Positions 1 to 10,869 of a stretch of 64,000 nt of DNA are shown in pieces. Source of the stretch: Allantophomopsis cytisporea (lineage: Eukaryota > Ascomycota > Leotiomycetes > Phacidiales > Phacidiaceae); NCBI GenBank assembly GCA_024752435.1, contig CP103025.1, positions 1,922,001 to 1,986,000 on the forward strand. The letters run 5' to 3'. Both the position numbers and the translations under genes were made by a program. Every line of letters starts with the position of its first letter. Positions within the stretch are counted from its first letter, which is position 1. A model generated the notes under the pieces. The model worked only from the letters and a program-made list of their open reading frames with translations. It ran no database searches and was not told the DNA's origin.

Positions 1-736
1 ATACATCTGGTCCAGGCTCATCAGCAGAACCGTCAAATGTGCGAGGTCGTCTTATTCTGGGGGAATCTCTTGTTTCGGTAGGACTGGGCACTCTACTGCT
101 AGACTGGTTCGAGTTCTTTGTCTCCAACTGCAAACCTGTGTTAGGAGCAGTATTGTTTCCACCAGACGAACTAGGAGCACCGCTACTGGATTGGCTCGAA
201 GGAACAGAGTCCATGCCAGCACCGTTCGCATGAACTGGGACGGAATCAATGTCGCTGGATTGGCTAGAACCAGGTGGATCTGTCTGGTTGGGCTTTGACC
301 CAGCAGGCTCCGAGTCACCAGCCGTGGCAGCAGTGCTGGAAATCTCCTCGCTTGACTGGCTGGAGCTCACTGGCTCCGGAGGGGGACCTGGTTGGTGAGC
401 AACGATGTTCTCACGAGCTGGGCTGACTGCACTGCCGCTGGATTGGCTTGAGCCGGTAGAGTCTACCTGATTAGACTGTGATCCCTCAGCCTCATTCGTG
501 GGCATAAGCTCATCAGCAGGCATGCCTGCCATAAGAGCAGTCCTCAGATGTTCTCTTGCTTCAGCAGGATCAACGCATTCTGGGCGAGCGGGACTAGGGA
601 CAGTACTATCCGTTTGTGCGATAGCTCTTATTTGTGAGGACGTGAGTTCGCTCTGGCTGCTGCTTAAACCTGCAAGTTGCGAGGAAGTGAAGGAACCGAT
701 GCCACTTGAAGGTGGAGGAGTGAGTGCGCTGCCCAT
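1..736 (-). CDS. SQ-motif-rich low-complexity protein, C-terminal part outside window
   Basis: The minus-strand frame stays open from an ATG at 736 to the window edge (245 codons). I do not recognise the family. The product is rich in Ser, Pro, Gly, Asn and Gln with no visible globular domain. It has eight Ser-Gln dipeptides. Four of them lie in a recurring SSQSS core with about 20-30 residues between copies, and a degenerate fifth copy reads NQSSS. A short less biased stretch (PECVDPAEAREHLRTALMAG) may be a helix. The start is uncertain. The same frame is open for about 75 further codons upstream with the same composition but no Met. It meets a TAA at 967-969, beyond which an in-frame ATG at 1011 opens a short peptide also carrying SSSQ. 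An unplaced 5' intron could therefore make the protein longer. Role unknown. Confidence 0.6.
   Translation of the reverse strand, partial: MGSALTPPPSSGIGSFTSSQLAGLSSSQSELTSSQIRAIAQTDSTVPSPARPECVDPAEAREHLRTALMAGMPADELMPTNEAEGSQSNQVDSTGSSQSSGSAVSPARENIVAHQPGPPPEPVSSSQSSEEISSTAATAGDSEPAGSKPNQTDPPGSSQSSDIDSVPVHANGAGMDSVPSSQSSSGAPSSSGGNNTAPNTGLQLETKNSNQSSSRVPSPTETRDSPRIRRPRTFDGSADEPGPDV
90..460. repeat. Degenerate coding repeat encoding SSQSS
   Basis: Five related 15-16 bp units (about 99-113, 186-201, 255-270, 351-366 and 438-453) share a core close to CTGGATTGGCTNGA on the plus strand. On the minus strand they encode SSQSS or a variant. Spacing is irregular (70-95 bp), so this is a dispersed coding motif and not a tandem array. 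Confidence 0.7.
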
Positions 737-1424
737 TCGAACAGCGGATGGACTCTGCGAGATAAGGCTGGAGTTGGTTGCTGGGAGGTTTGTTGAATAA
801 GGGGAAAGGGGGACGGGATTCTTCTGGCTTGGTGAGGGGCGAGTGTCTGAGTTGTCTTGATCGAGGGAGGAGTAGGGAGAGTGGGTAGGGAGGGACTTGA
901 GGTGGTGTTATCGTTAGTTGGAGTTGTGGTTTCAATTTGCGATTTTTGTGCGTATGTGTTATTGTGTTATTTGAGGGTTTGACTTGATGAATATGCTATG
1001 GGGGAAGTCATATCTTGATGTATCAATCCTTGCACAAAGGAGATATATCTAGTTCTTTCAGAGGTGCAACAGCCTGTGGGGCACTAAAATCCAACAAGTT
1101 CTAAATCACTAAGAAACGTCATGTCACGTCTAACCTTCAATGGTCTTTCATAAACGTGTTTATAGAGGTTGTCCTTTCCGCTTTTGGGGAATAGATATCA
1201 AAAAAGAAACGAATTGAAGTCTCCTATTAAGAGATGGCTAATTAAGGAAGCAAACATACGGCATAGAAGACACACATACAGTGCAGTCTGAACGACCAAA
1301 TCGTCCTTAAACGTCCTGAAAGAAGAAAATTCCGGAAAGTCGCTTTTGCAGAAACCCAGCTCGCCTATAATCTCCGGAATGTAACAAGAATTCCGTCACC
1401 CTCTCTCTACTGTACATAACCCCC
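737..1424. other. Intergenic, SQ-rich gene / septin
   Basis: Upstream region of the SQ-rich gene (or part of its 5' coding region if an intron is missed) and the 3' end of the septin gene. No RNA gene or mobile element seen. Confidence 0.5.
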
Positions 1425-2581
1425 CTAGTAACCGTTCATGGTCATTCTCTGGGATCCTCTGCTCAACTCACGATCAGCTGCGGGACTGATTGGTCGAGAA
1501 CCGCCGTGGCCACCTGCGGCACTGCTCTCCTTGAGTGCAAGAAGTTGCTTGGCACGGAAAGTCTCGTAATGGGTCTGGGAGGTGGTTTCGATGAGTTCTT
1601 GAAGATGGGTTCTGGTAAGGAAGTCTCTGAGGGAGATGAATTCGCAGTGGGTTTCATCCTCAACATTGATGACACCCCATCGGTTCTGGCGACCGCGAAC
1701 AGTCTGTCCGTTGACAATAATATCCTTCTCAGATCCAACAACGGCGAACGGGATGATCTCCTGTGATCATTTGTTAGCATTGAAAGGGCGCATCAGGCCT
1801 GTTCAGCATACCTTGAAATGTGCGTTAAGGGCCTTCTCCTCCTCGTCGAACTCCTCGTTGTCGTATGGGAACATCTTGAGGTTGTGGAAGGCAAACTCCT
1901 CCTTGATGCGCTCCTTGAAAGCGGCGCGCTCCTCAAGGGTCAGAGAATCGGACTTGGCGATGACTGGGACAACGTTGACAACGTCCGACAACTTCTTAAG
2001 AACAACGATATCGATTGGCTTGAGTGCATGTCCAGATGGCTGGATAAAGAACAGACAGCAGTGGATTCTGGTATCTTGGATGTATTTCTCTCTCTGCGCA
2101 GTGAGTTCCTTTCGGAGATATGCGGAATGTTGGTCTTTGATGTACTTGACGATCGGGTCCCAGCATCTGTCGTTGTTAACCTGATCACCATAGCCTGGGG
2201 TATCGACAATGTTCAATCGCAGACGAACGCCATTCTCTTCGATAACATGAGAAACAGCCTGAATCTCGGTGGTCGAGCGGACTGGCTCATCTGGAGCCAA
2301 ACGTCCCTTAGAGTCGATAAGGTGAGAAGCGAAGATGGTGTTGATGAGAGTGGACTTTCCGAGACCAGTTTGTCCTAGAAGTGGATTCAATTAGCGATCG
2401 AGCTCGATATGCGCCTGTGATCTTAATTCTGAACAAAGGTAGTCGTACCAACACAGATGACGTTGAATTGGAAACCGCGCTTCAACAGCTTGCGCTCGAT
2501 CTGGGATGTGATGCTGTCGAAACCGACGTGGCTTTTTGGGTATACTGATTGAGGAGCACCATTGCCCTGAACGGTAGCCAT
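1425..2581 (-). CDS. cdc10: Septin, CDC10 class
   Basis: Filament-forming GTPase of the septin ring. Septins scaffold septation, polarity and, in filamentous fungi, branching and infection structures. Exons 2449-2581, 1812-2374 and 1425-1760 give 343 aa; introns begin GTACGA and GTATGC and end CTAG and ACAG. Visible: polybasic stretch KLLKRGFQF (about 31-39), P-loop GQTGLGKST (45-53), switch DTPGYGD (102-108), an AKSD base-recognition motif, and the septin signature region WGVINVEDETHCEF in the last exon. The N-terminus YPKSHVGFDSITSQIERKLL and the short tail without a long coiled coil place it in the Cdc10 class rather than Cdc3, Cdc11 or Cdc12. The P-loop glycine codon is split by intron 1. 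It is divergent from the bL32m gene with 483 bp between the start codons. Confidence 0.95.
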
Positions 2582-3064
2582 TTTGAACGAATGAATGTGA
2601 TAATGCGAATGGAGAATTATTGAAGTGGGGTTCTAGAAGAAGACGAGAGGAATGAAAGGGCCGTGGTGGTGATAGTCAGTAGTTGGATGTGAGTGAATGA
2701 AGAGTCGTGAGATGGTAGGTAGCTCGATGGTAGTATTGGCACAACACCCGTTCAGAGAAGGGGTACTGGGTGGTGCTGTACCTTTCTCCACGACCGCAAC
2801 TACAATGGGCCTGAGAGTCTCGCCAAATTTCCCTTGGCCGTAGTGGACGCGCTCACCTGCGCAGAAAGGGGTCGTGCAGGGATGACTAGTCTTTCCTAAG
2901 ACTAGCGTTCATTTCGCATGGCTACAATCGCCAAAAGCTTCAGATCGCATATCGGCCTTGACAGGCCACACAAATTCGCTGCTCAATCTACGGTAGTCGA
3001 CCTACACGAATATAACCTCCAATACAACATCACCAGGTTGCTACCAGCAACCCAATTGCCCATC
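2582..3064. promoter_or_regulatory. Shared divergent upstream region, septin / bL32m
   Basis: 483 bp between the septin ATG (minus) and the bL32m ATG (plus). It must hold both 5' leaders and promoters. I cannot assign specific factor sites. An in-frame upstream ATG for bL32m at 2918 lies inside it. Confidence 0.5.
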
Positions 3065-3548
3065 ATGGTCGCTACCCACGTTACCGTTTCCTCGATACTG
3101 TCCTCTTTCCTCCCACGATTGACTGCCGCCGCGCCGGTGAGAGCCTCAAAATTCACCACACTCTATGCGCGCCAACTTTCTATTCCATTCCTGCCAACGC
3201 TTGGTCTTGGGATTCCATCTGCGATTCAACTCAATGTTCCAGGGCTTGTTGAGGGTCTTTGGGAGTGGGTTCTGCGCGCTGTGCCAAAGGAAAAGACCTC
3301 TCACTCGAAGACGAGATCTAGACAACTTGCCGGTAAAGGTTTGAAGGACGTCACAGCAATCAACAAGTGTTCAGCCTGTGGTAATGCTAAGAGATCGCAT
3401 CTTCTGTGCCCATACTGCGTAAAGGGTAAGTTACTCATAGACTGTAGAAGGTCATAGGTCCTAATATACTTTAGAAATCCAGAACCTCTTCAAGGAAAAG
3501 ACCACACAATCGAAGACTACCACCGATGTCAAACCATCAAACAAGTAA
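3065..3548 (+). CDS. mrpl32: Mitochondrial large-subunit ribosomal protein bL32m
   Basis: Structural protein of the mitochondrial 54S ribosomal subunit. Exons 3065-3425 and 3475-3548 give 144 aa; the intron runs GTAAGT..TTAG. The N-terminal half is a Ser/Ala/Leu/Arg-rich presequence. The mature part starts near the VPKEKTSHSKTRSRQLAG block typical of L32 and has a zinc ribbon C102-x2-C105 ... C115-x2-C118 (KCSACGNAKRSHLLCPYC). In yeast the presequence is removed by the m-AAA protease as a ribosome-assembly checkpoint; the long presequence here is compatible with that, by inference. An upstream in-frame ATG at 2918 would add 49 residues without the features of a presequence start, so I take 3065. 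Confidence 0.9.
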
Positions 3549-3897
3549 ATGGAGGAATGTGTCTGGAAGGTGATTAGATGAGGACCTGATCTGGACAGAA
3601 GATGGGAGATGGAAGTTTATGTGGGAATAGCATGGCAAAAGGCGTACTGGGCATATTTGCATTGGGATCTTATATGAACAAAGCTGTAAAACGTGCAAAA
3701 TTTAAATTTAAATAAATTCAATACTTACATCTTCTGATTGACTATATAAGTGAACCCATGGATTTTGTTAGGCAAAATATTGTCTCAAAAGGTTGATACA
3801 GACGTCATCCGAATCGTTTCTCGAGCTTCAACCCCGCCAAACCATTTCCTGGCATAGATTTTGCGCTTGAAGACCACCACCACAAGGTCGCGCAATC
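3549..3897. other. Intergenic bL32m / SKI8
   Basis: 349 bp between two co-oriented genes. AT-rich around 3690-3790 (AAATTTAAATTTAAATAA near 3697). Holds the bL32m 3' end and the SKI8 promoter. Nothing else seen. Confidence 0.5.
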
Positions 3898-4996
3898 ATG
3901 GTACGTTAATAACGGAGCTGCACTATATTGAGGCCATATTAAGATATCTATAGTCGAAACAATACCTCACAACGCATACGATTGACGATGGTAAGCTGTA
4001 TACCATGAAGAGCTTGCTCAAATAGGTCGACTAACAGCCCACAGCGCATGTCACCGACATCTTCTCTATAGCCGTCACAGATACTCATATTCTCTCCGCT
4101 TCCGGTGCGTCCTCGATCAAAATACACTCGACTATATCTTCCGACATCCCTCTGGCCCAAACCCTCGAAGGTGCACACAAGCTTGGATGCCACCACATCT
4201 GCACATCACGAAACGGAAAGAAGGCTGCTAGCGCTGGCTTCGATGGAGGAGTAAAGATCTGGGCTATCTCTCCGGAGACTTCGGAATGGACTGAAGAAGG
4301 CAAAGTCACGGACAGTAACAAGGCGGGCGAGATCTGGGCTATTGCTCTGAGCGAGGATGGACAATATCTGGCGAGCACAACCTACGATGGCAGAATCAAT
4401 GTTTGGGACCTTAGCGCTGGGAACAAGAAGATCCGGGAATATGAGACAAAGGGGAGCTTTGGAATGAGTATTGATTTGAGCAGGGATGGAAAGTACACGG
4501 CTAGTGGTCATGAGAACGGTGGTGTCTACATCTTCAACAATGACACTGGCAGGATGCTCTACTCGTTACCAGGTAAGCATACATAATGAGTACTGTCTGG
4601 ATAGTGTGGAGCTAACTCTCTTCAGGTCTTGTAAAGCCAGTGCGAACTGTATCGTTCTCCCCAAAGGGCACCAGACTAGCAGCAGCTGGCGATTCACGAA
4701 TCATTGCCCTTTATGATGTCCAGCATGGCGAACAGGTTGCAAATCTTACTGGCCATTCAGGATGGATCTTTTCAGTAGACTGGAGTGATACTGGAGAATA
4801 CCTTCTCAGTGGCTCATTCGATGGAAAGGTAAAGGTGTGGTCTATTGACCAAAGAACCTGTGTTGCAACACACAGCGAGACTGAGAAGACCCTGTGGTGT
4901 GTCAAATGGTTGCCAAAAACAGGCAGAAGTGAAGCTTTCGCAACTGCTGGTGCCAATAGGAGTATCTCTTTCTATAGAGAGGCAACTGGTGGTTGA
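3898..4996 (+). CDS. ski8: SKI8/WDR61-type WD40 protein of the Ski complex
   Basis: WD40 adaptor of the Ski complex, which feeds mRNA to the cytoplasmic exosome; in several fungi Ski8/Rec14 also acts in meiotic recombination. Exons 3898-3900, 3954-3990, 4045-4572 and 4626-4996 give 312 aa. The first exon is the start codon alone (ATG directly followed by GTACGT). The second encodes SKQYLTTHTIDD. The phases close exactly across all four exons, which supports the model. WD-type repeats are seen throughout, for example AASAGFDGGVKIWAI, LASTTYDGRINVWDL, LLSGSFDGKVKVWSI and the closing AFATAGANRSISFYREA. The family normally has about 300-400 residues and seven blades. Confidence 0.9.
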
Positions 4997-5784
4997 TAAG
5001 CCTGGGACAAGAGGCTATTGCTCTTGTACTACTTTCCCCTATTTGCTTTGAGGATAGATTTGGACTGTGTCGACTTACAAGAGATGCAAATAGCTAATTG
5101 CTGGTGACATGTCAATTCAATGGTCTCTTTTATGATACACTACCAGGAAATAATCTTGATTTGTTACATCTCAGACTACATGAGTGGATACATTTCTGTG
5201 AGTTGATAATCAAGAGAAAATTTAGAAATGAGTGTAGGTGAGATATCTGCAGTTCTCTACATAGGATATACATCTCTAAGATTTGAGAACACCGTTTGTT
5301 TTAGCCATGGAGATTTTCAAGAGCTTATATGTTATCAAAATAACTTAGCCTTATTTATTAGATTTCGCTAGGAATTGATATGTAACTTGCCTAACTAGGC
5401 AAACTGAGGCGGCATCTTCAAATAGCTTGCCATAAATATAAGGCGCAATATCTAATTTAATCTCAGTTTTAAGGTTGTACATTACCATTCCCGCCGTCTG
5501 AGGCTAATCAGATTAAGGTAGGCTCCCCCTTGGCTGGGAAAGTAAGATTGTCACAGAACCCATCAACACCACAACATCTACTCATCCAACGACATCTTCT
5601 ATCTTCGCTTTTTTCTGCTTTGCAGCTTTTGGATTAAATCATCACACTCCTTTGAACAAATACGCTCTTTTCCGTGCTCTTCATATCCAGATCTTTCGGA
5701 CCCACAGTCTTTACTACCCCACAAACCCACAAAATAAGAACTATACGCGAACGATCTCCACAAGAATACCGAATCTCGATCAAC
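4997..5784. other. Intergenic SKI8 / GPI protein
   Basis: 788 bp, AT-rich in 5080-5450. Includes the 5' leader of the GPI-protein gene, which is pyrimidine-rich from about 5560. No RNA gene or repeat seen. Confidence 0.5.
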
Positions 5785-6468
5785 ATGTTCACCTCTTCTA
5801 CCTTTATTCTTGCCGCCATCTCGGTTTTGGCCCGTGTTGCGGTCGCAACCCCACCTGCTTGTTTGTTGGGTGCCGTTGGCGCTCAAGCAAATCCAGCTGA
5901 TATTAAAGCTCTCTGCGGTACAGGCGCTATTGCTGTGGAGGGAAACATTACAAGCCTTTGCACTGGAGATGCTTCTTCTCAGGCCATGAGCATATACTCT
6001 TCCACCTGTCTCGCTGCTGGTGTCACTATCTGTAAGAATTTGGAAGACTGGTGATGGAAACTTATTACTAATATATCCACAGCTATTAGCAGCTCTACCT
6101 CATCTGGTGATTCCTCTAGCACTAGTTCTACTTCTGCTACAACTACTGACTCCGGCTCTGTCTCAGCGACTGGAACATCTGGTACTACGACCGGCCACAA
6201 AACGTTAGCACCCATGAATTTTCCAAAGTTATATCATTTCTCAATTGCCTTCTAATGTTTCTACAGTGCAACTTCTACCAAGACCTCAGCTTCTGGAGCT
6301 TCTACTTCCAATTCTGGCTCCAAAGGCTCCTCTTCCTCCTCTTCAACATCGGCTTCGGCCTCTTCTACTGCTTCAGGGACTGCTGATTCTGCAGGTTTCA
6401 GTACATCCCCCGAGCACACCTTTTACCTGACACCTATTTTCCTCGGCGCGCTTGCCTACTTCCTCTAA
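5785..6468 (+). CDS. Secreted serine-rich GPI-anchored cell-wall protein
   Basis: Exons 5785-6031, 6083-6203 and 6267-6468 give 189 aa. Residues 1-21 form a signal peptide ending near ARVAVA. A compact domain follows with four cysteines (C26, C44, C59, C75; motifs PPACLLGAV, LCGTG, LCTGD, STCLAAG). Residues about 85-170 are almost all Ser, Thr, Gly and Ala, a typical O-mannosylated stalk. The last 15 residues are hydrophobic (FYLTPIFLGALAYFL) and preceded by small residues, fitting a GPI-attachment signal. This arrangement recurs in small fungal wall or plasma-membrane proteins. The Cys count is half of a CFEM domain, so I do not call it CFEM. Molecular function unknown. Confidence 0.8.
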
Positions 6469-8306
6469 GCATCTTTACCAAATACCAATCCTTTCTACGC
6501 GCACACCCTCATACTTGATATTGCACAACACTTCTCTGAAACATATATCGCCAACATTATGATCACGCCTCATGAAAAGCTCATCAGAATTGGCTCGAGA
6601 TCCGCGGAGTATCACAATGCTAACAATACTTGGATCTCACATCAATTGAGTCGCTCTCGGGTTAGTCGAGATTGCGATGTTGTCTCGAACCTGATCGGTA
6701 TTATTGTTGCTGCTATATTGTTCTTAGCCTTTGCATTTGGTGGTTTTTGTGAACGAGGTTGGTCTCTCATCATGTCGATGGCCCCCGTGGAATCCATACA
6801 TTCTTCTTATCCTATCAACTGCATACCCTTCATATCTTTTTTACTGGTGATGTCGTGCTGAGTTGGTTGTGACAGATGGCTATCTTGTTGTTAGATCTCA
6901 TTACTAGGACAGACCTTATTCTCCATTCACGAGGGGCTTCAGAAATTTTGTATATTAATGATGAGTTGACGTTGGTCTTGTTTTAGTTACATACATATAT
7001 AACCACTTGCCACTACTGCAGATATTCAAGAGAAAAGCTGCCCATCTGTCAAACATAAAATCTTCCTACAGAAATCCACATGTTTTACAACGTAGTCAAT
7101 AGGTCTGAACATGTTAATCAATATGTGTGCTGTGAGAGCATTGGATTTTTAGCCCTTAAAAAAAAATTGTATTTCCCTTATTAGTCGACATTCATTTAGC
7201 TCACCAAATTGTCACTATCTTCACAGCTTTTACTCAATACAATGTAGTTAGTTAAACCGCCTCGTCTTATCGAGCAGTCTGGTTTGAACTATGAGAGAAT
7301 CATGTACATTAGACGGCTCTTTGTAGAACCTGAAGCTGGACATCTCTGCTAGCTTTATATGTAATGCAACTGTTCAACTTGTAGGCCGTCTTTGACAGCT
7401 CTTCCCTATGTTACACAACGTCATGAGCTTCTACACTGATAAGTAGAACATTTTTATAATTAAAAAAGTCAATTGAAAGAAATGAGAAGAAAAGGGGATT
7501 TGCAAGGCACAGAAAGGGTATGAATAGCAAATTATAAAAACAAACGCAAATATATAGAGCAATCTCTTAGATATACCTTATAAGACAAAACTTTGATTCT
7601 AATATTGTAAGACATTGTATTATTTTCACTTAAGCTATCAGCCCAGTCTCCTTGTAATAATGTAAATTAGTCTATCGGCTGATGATACATTTTTATCCAA
7701 GTTGTTTTAAATTCTCAATACATTTAGTAGATTTTCAACTACCCTGTTGACAATGTTACGTGGAATTGTTGAATTTCTCTTCATTTTTGGGGAAACAATA
7801 ACAAGAGACATGATAGAAACAACGTAGAAACTGTACCTTTAGAAGGGATAACAGCAGACACTTCGATGAACAGTCATACTAAGGCTTTATCAAACCCAAA
7901 GCTGCGGTACCTTTGTAATTGTCATGGAAAAAGAGAAACCCCCCTTATGTTTTTGTAACACGGGTTATTTCGCAGGTGACGACAGCATGCACGGTAAATA
8001 TGTCAAAATATCATGCGTAGTGAACACCAAACCACCCCTCGTTGTTTTTGGAGTCAGCCTTAAACTGATGCAGATCCAGCTGGAAGAGATAGATCATTTG
8101 TACAAAAAGAACAGATTTCTACGAATCACGCATCATCATGCAAGCAGCAAAAGTATGGTCACGAGCTTTCATAAGATAAGGTAATGAATGACATCAATGA
8201 AGCACAAGCCTTACGCGAACCTCGAAACTCAAGCTTCAGCCTCGTCTGATTATCACAAACTCCTCAAGAAACATACCACAAACCTCAAAATACTAAAGAA
8301 GCAATC
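6469..8306. other. AT-rich intergenic, 1.8 kb
   Basis: Notably AT-rich between about 6900 and 7900, with many A/T runs (for example A9 near 7160). One short ORF at 6559-6861 has a hydrophobic stretch (GIIVAAILFLAFAFGGF) but sits in the likely 3' UTR and has no other support. No transposon termini seen. Confidence 0.5.
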
Positions 8307-8814
8307 ATGCCACCAAAATTCAATGTGAACTCGCGGGTACATGCTCCATGCTTCAATTCCCCGTCTTCACCCCAACCCCCGACCCCGCAGCAATTCGAAT
8401 ATACGGGCTAACTCAAAATCAGACCATGACCGCACCACTGGCAGCATTCACTATGGCCTGTCTGCTCTTTGTGTGAGTAGCCCTCCAATCATCTCCACTT
8501 CTTCTCTTTGCTATTCCCTCTTCCTCCTTCGATCTACCTTGCACTAATCTAACGACACTAGGTACGCGCGAACCTCAATCAACGCCGCGAAGCGTAACGC
8601 GCAAAAACATCGTGAGGCCGACGGAGGCCAGATATCGTGGCGGAATGAGAGCCTGCGGAGGCATGGGCAACTAGATGCGCCGGAGACTCAGAATACTATC
8701 AAGCAGCTGATGGGCCGGGTCGGCGAGAAGGTGGAGAGTGCAGGCGAGAAGGGCATTTCAGAGGAGGAGCAGAGGATTAGGGAGTTGAAGAAGGGATTTG
8801 GGAGGAGGGAATGA
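8307..8814 (+). CDS. Small single-pass membrane protein, unknown function
   Basis: Exons 8307-8336, 8423-8472 and 8562-8814 give 110 aa. Phases close, and intron 1 has a GGCTAACTC branch site 12 nt before its CAG acceptor. The N-terminus is MPPKFNVNSR. A single hydrophobic segment follows (about 13-28, APLAAFTMACLLFVYAR), then a charged tail with NAAKRNAQKHREADGG, RRHGQLDAPE and an acidic/basic helical end (SEEEQRIRELKKGFGRRE). The layout suggests a tail exposed to cytosol or matrix, anchored by one N-terminal helix. I do not recognise a named family and assign no function. The two first exons are tiny (30 and 50 nt). Confidence 0.7.
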
Positions 8815-9459
8815 CGTGGAGGAAAAGATGGGTTGATTGGATGATTGTATTGAGGGACTACTGTTACTGATGGTGTTTGGTGTTTGGTCGGGATAATTGG
8901 ATCAAAATAAAATCTTGTACTGGTGTACCGGTTTATGGTTGATATGGCTACCTTCAATTTTTTCAAATCTCCAAATCTTTGAGCACAAGAACAAGCTCTC
9001 CTAGCCTTGTGCTCTTGCTCATATTATTCCTCCTCACTAGTTCGCAAAGCAAGCAACAGGAAGAGGAACTTGAACACAGTTAGGCAACTAATATGTAACT
9101 GCTCGAACCTGATTACTGACAAAATATACCCACAAGCCAGCCCAACACCCGCAACAAAATTATCGATTCGTCTCATCCACGTATACTATACGGAATCACT
9201 CTCCAATGTGATACCGAGCGAGAATCGATGCGAATCTATTACAGTAGTGACACCCAGTTCCCAGAAACGACCCTTATTGGTCATTGAACATCGAACAACT
9301 CTCTCAAACGCCTGACAAGAAACAATCAAATAAGATATGTCGGGTACTCGTTTTGGAGATGTTGCAAGACCTTAATCTTCGCCTCTGATCTCGGTTTTCG
9401 TCACTGTCCTGACTCCGTAAATGTATGAAAATAGGAAATCATATTCCTCCGTTACTCAT
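8815..9459. other. Convergent intergenic region
   Basis: 645 bp between the stops of two converging genes (small membrane protein and MNN9). It holds both 3' ends only; nothing else seen. Confidence 0.5.
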
Positions 9460-10869
9460 CTAATATGATGGTCGCTTGCCAACATTTCCTGGCTTCTCCT
9501 CGGTATCGATGTGCCATACAACGTAGTTTGGCAAGCCGTAGACTTCGTAGCCGGCTCTCTTAGCCATCTTTGCGAAACCCTCAGTTTCCGCTTGGTTTTC
9601 GAATGCATAGCAAGGGAAGTTGATGCCTGTGACGTCAGCAAGGTCTATATCGCATATATACAGAACAACTTACCAGATCTGTGAACATCGGCCTTTACAA
9701 CAATATTCACACCTCCAATACCATCAAGCTCCACCTCCTCATCCTTGTTCTTGCGCCAGTCTCCGAGCTTAACCAGGTACTCTCTACCGGTATCGTATTC
9801 CTTATAACCTTCAGCAAGTACGATGTCCTTGTCAAGGGTTGAAGCAAGGCGAAGTCCTTTGTCGGACTCAATCCAGGAGTTGTAGTCAACTATCAAAATA
9901 TTAACATGAGACATATCAGGACAAAATTCGTGATGACTTACATTTGCCTTCAATATCCCTGTCATTCTCGTATCGATGGAACCAAACATTTGGAACAAGG
10001 ATATCACGATCATGAGCAATGAAATCCTCCAAAATCTTCTTTGGGCTATCGACAATGTCAACATCTCTCCAGTATACCCATGAGTGTTCTGGTTGCATAG
10101 CTGCAGAGAGCAAGTAATTGCGGGCTCTACCCATAGCCTTCCGGCGAGGACCTTGAGCAGCAAAACCGTGTCTTTCCTCGACGTTCTGACTAGTCTTGAC
10201 ACCAAAGTCCTTCTGAACGATAAGAGCGCTACGGAATGGAACACCATCAGTTCTTTTTTGGATGCGATCAAGCTCTGCGGAAAGGACAGCAAGGGTATCA
10301 TCGGTCGAGTCGCCAACAAGGAAGCCGAGGTCGATCAGATCGTGTGGGTAGCTGAGCTCAGAGAGCAGATCGAAGTACTTGTTCAAGTATGGAGCGGCAT
10401 CACGAAGAGGAGTCAAGATCAAGATACGCTCCTCATTCGCCAGTGCCTTTGTTGTAGACTTGATGGGGTTGAGATCGATGTTCTTGATTGTGCTTGAATT
10501 GATGACAAGAGGCTCGTGATGATTGTAAATGACCGGTGTCTGTAGATGCGAGTTCCAGTCGGACTGTTCATTGAGACTCATTTCCATAGGTGGTTTCGAC
10601 GGTCCCCAGCAATAGAACCTGTGTAGTTTATCCTTGATCAGCATGTCACATTTACCCCGACTTGTGCTATTGCGCCGTTTGTGGGGAAGTACTCACTTCT
10701 GCATCTCAGTCGCGGAAGTACTGACACCTCTCCATAGTAGCAATACTAAGCCGGCCAATGCCACACAGAAGAGAAATCGCGTTCGTGTAAGGAAAACCCA
10801 GATGGCTCTCGTAGGTGGTAATTGTGCTTTGGCCGACTTCCACGTTACGCCGCCCTTGGGAAGAAGCAT
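9460..10869 (-). CDS. mnn9: Mannan polymerase subunit Mnn9 (GT62 alpha-1,6-mannosyltransferase)
   Basis: Golgi type II membrane glycosyltransferase that extends the alpha-1,6 mannan backbone of N-glycans, in complexes with Van1/Anp1-type partners. Exons 10697-10869, 9942-10618, 9674-9889 and 9460-9626 give 410 aa. A basic cytosolic N-terminus (1-31) precedes one transmembrane helix (about 32-47, FLFCVALAGLVLLLW). The luminal GT62 domain starts around ERILILTPLRDAA (121-133), has a DSTDDT block (161-166) and the metal/nucleotide-binding DVD at 243-245 (YWRDVDIVDSP). The C-terminus has the family's VHRSGINFPCYAFENQAETEGFAKMA region. The 410 aa length and sequence favour Mnn9 over Anp1/Van1, but the three are paralogues and I cannot align them here. 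Confidence 0.88.

Noticed and set aside
5785..6030. CFEM domain in the GPI-anchored protein
   Set aside because: Only four cysteines are present; CFEM needs eight with a fixed spacing.
6559..6861. 100-codon ORF with a hydrophobic segment
   Set aside because: Begins 90 bp after the stop of the GPI-protein gene, most likely in its 3' UTR; no other support.
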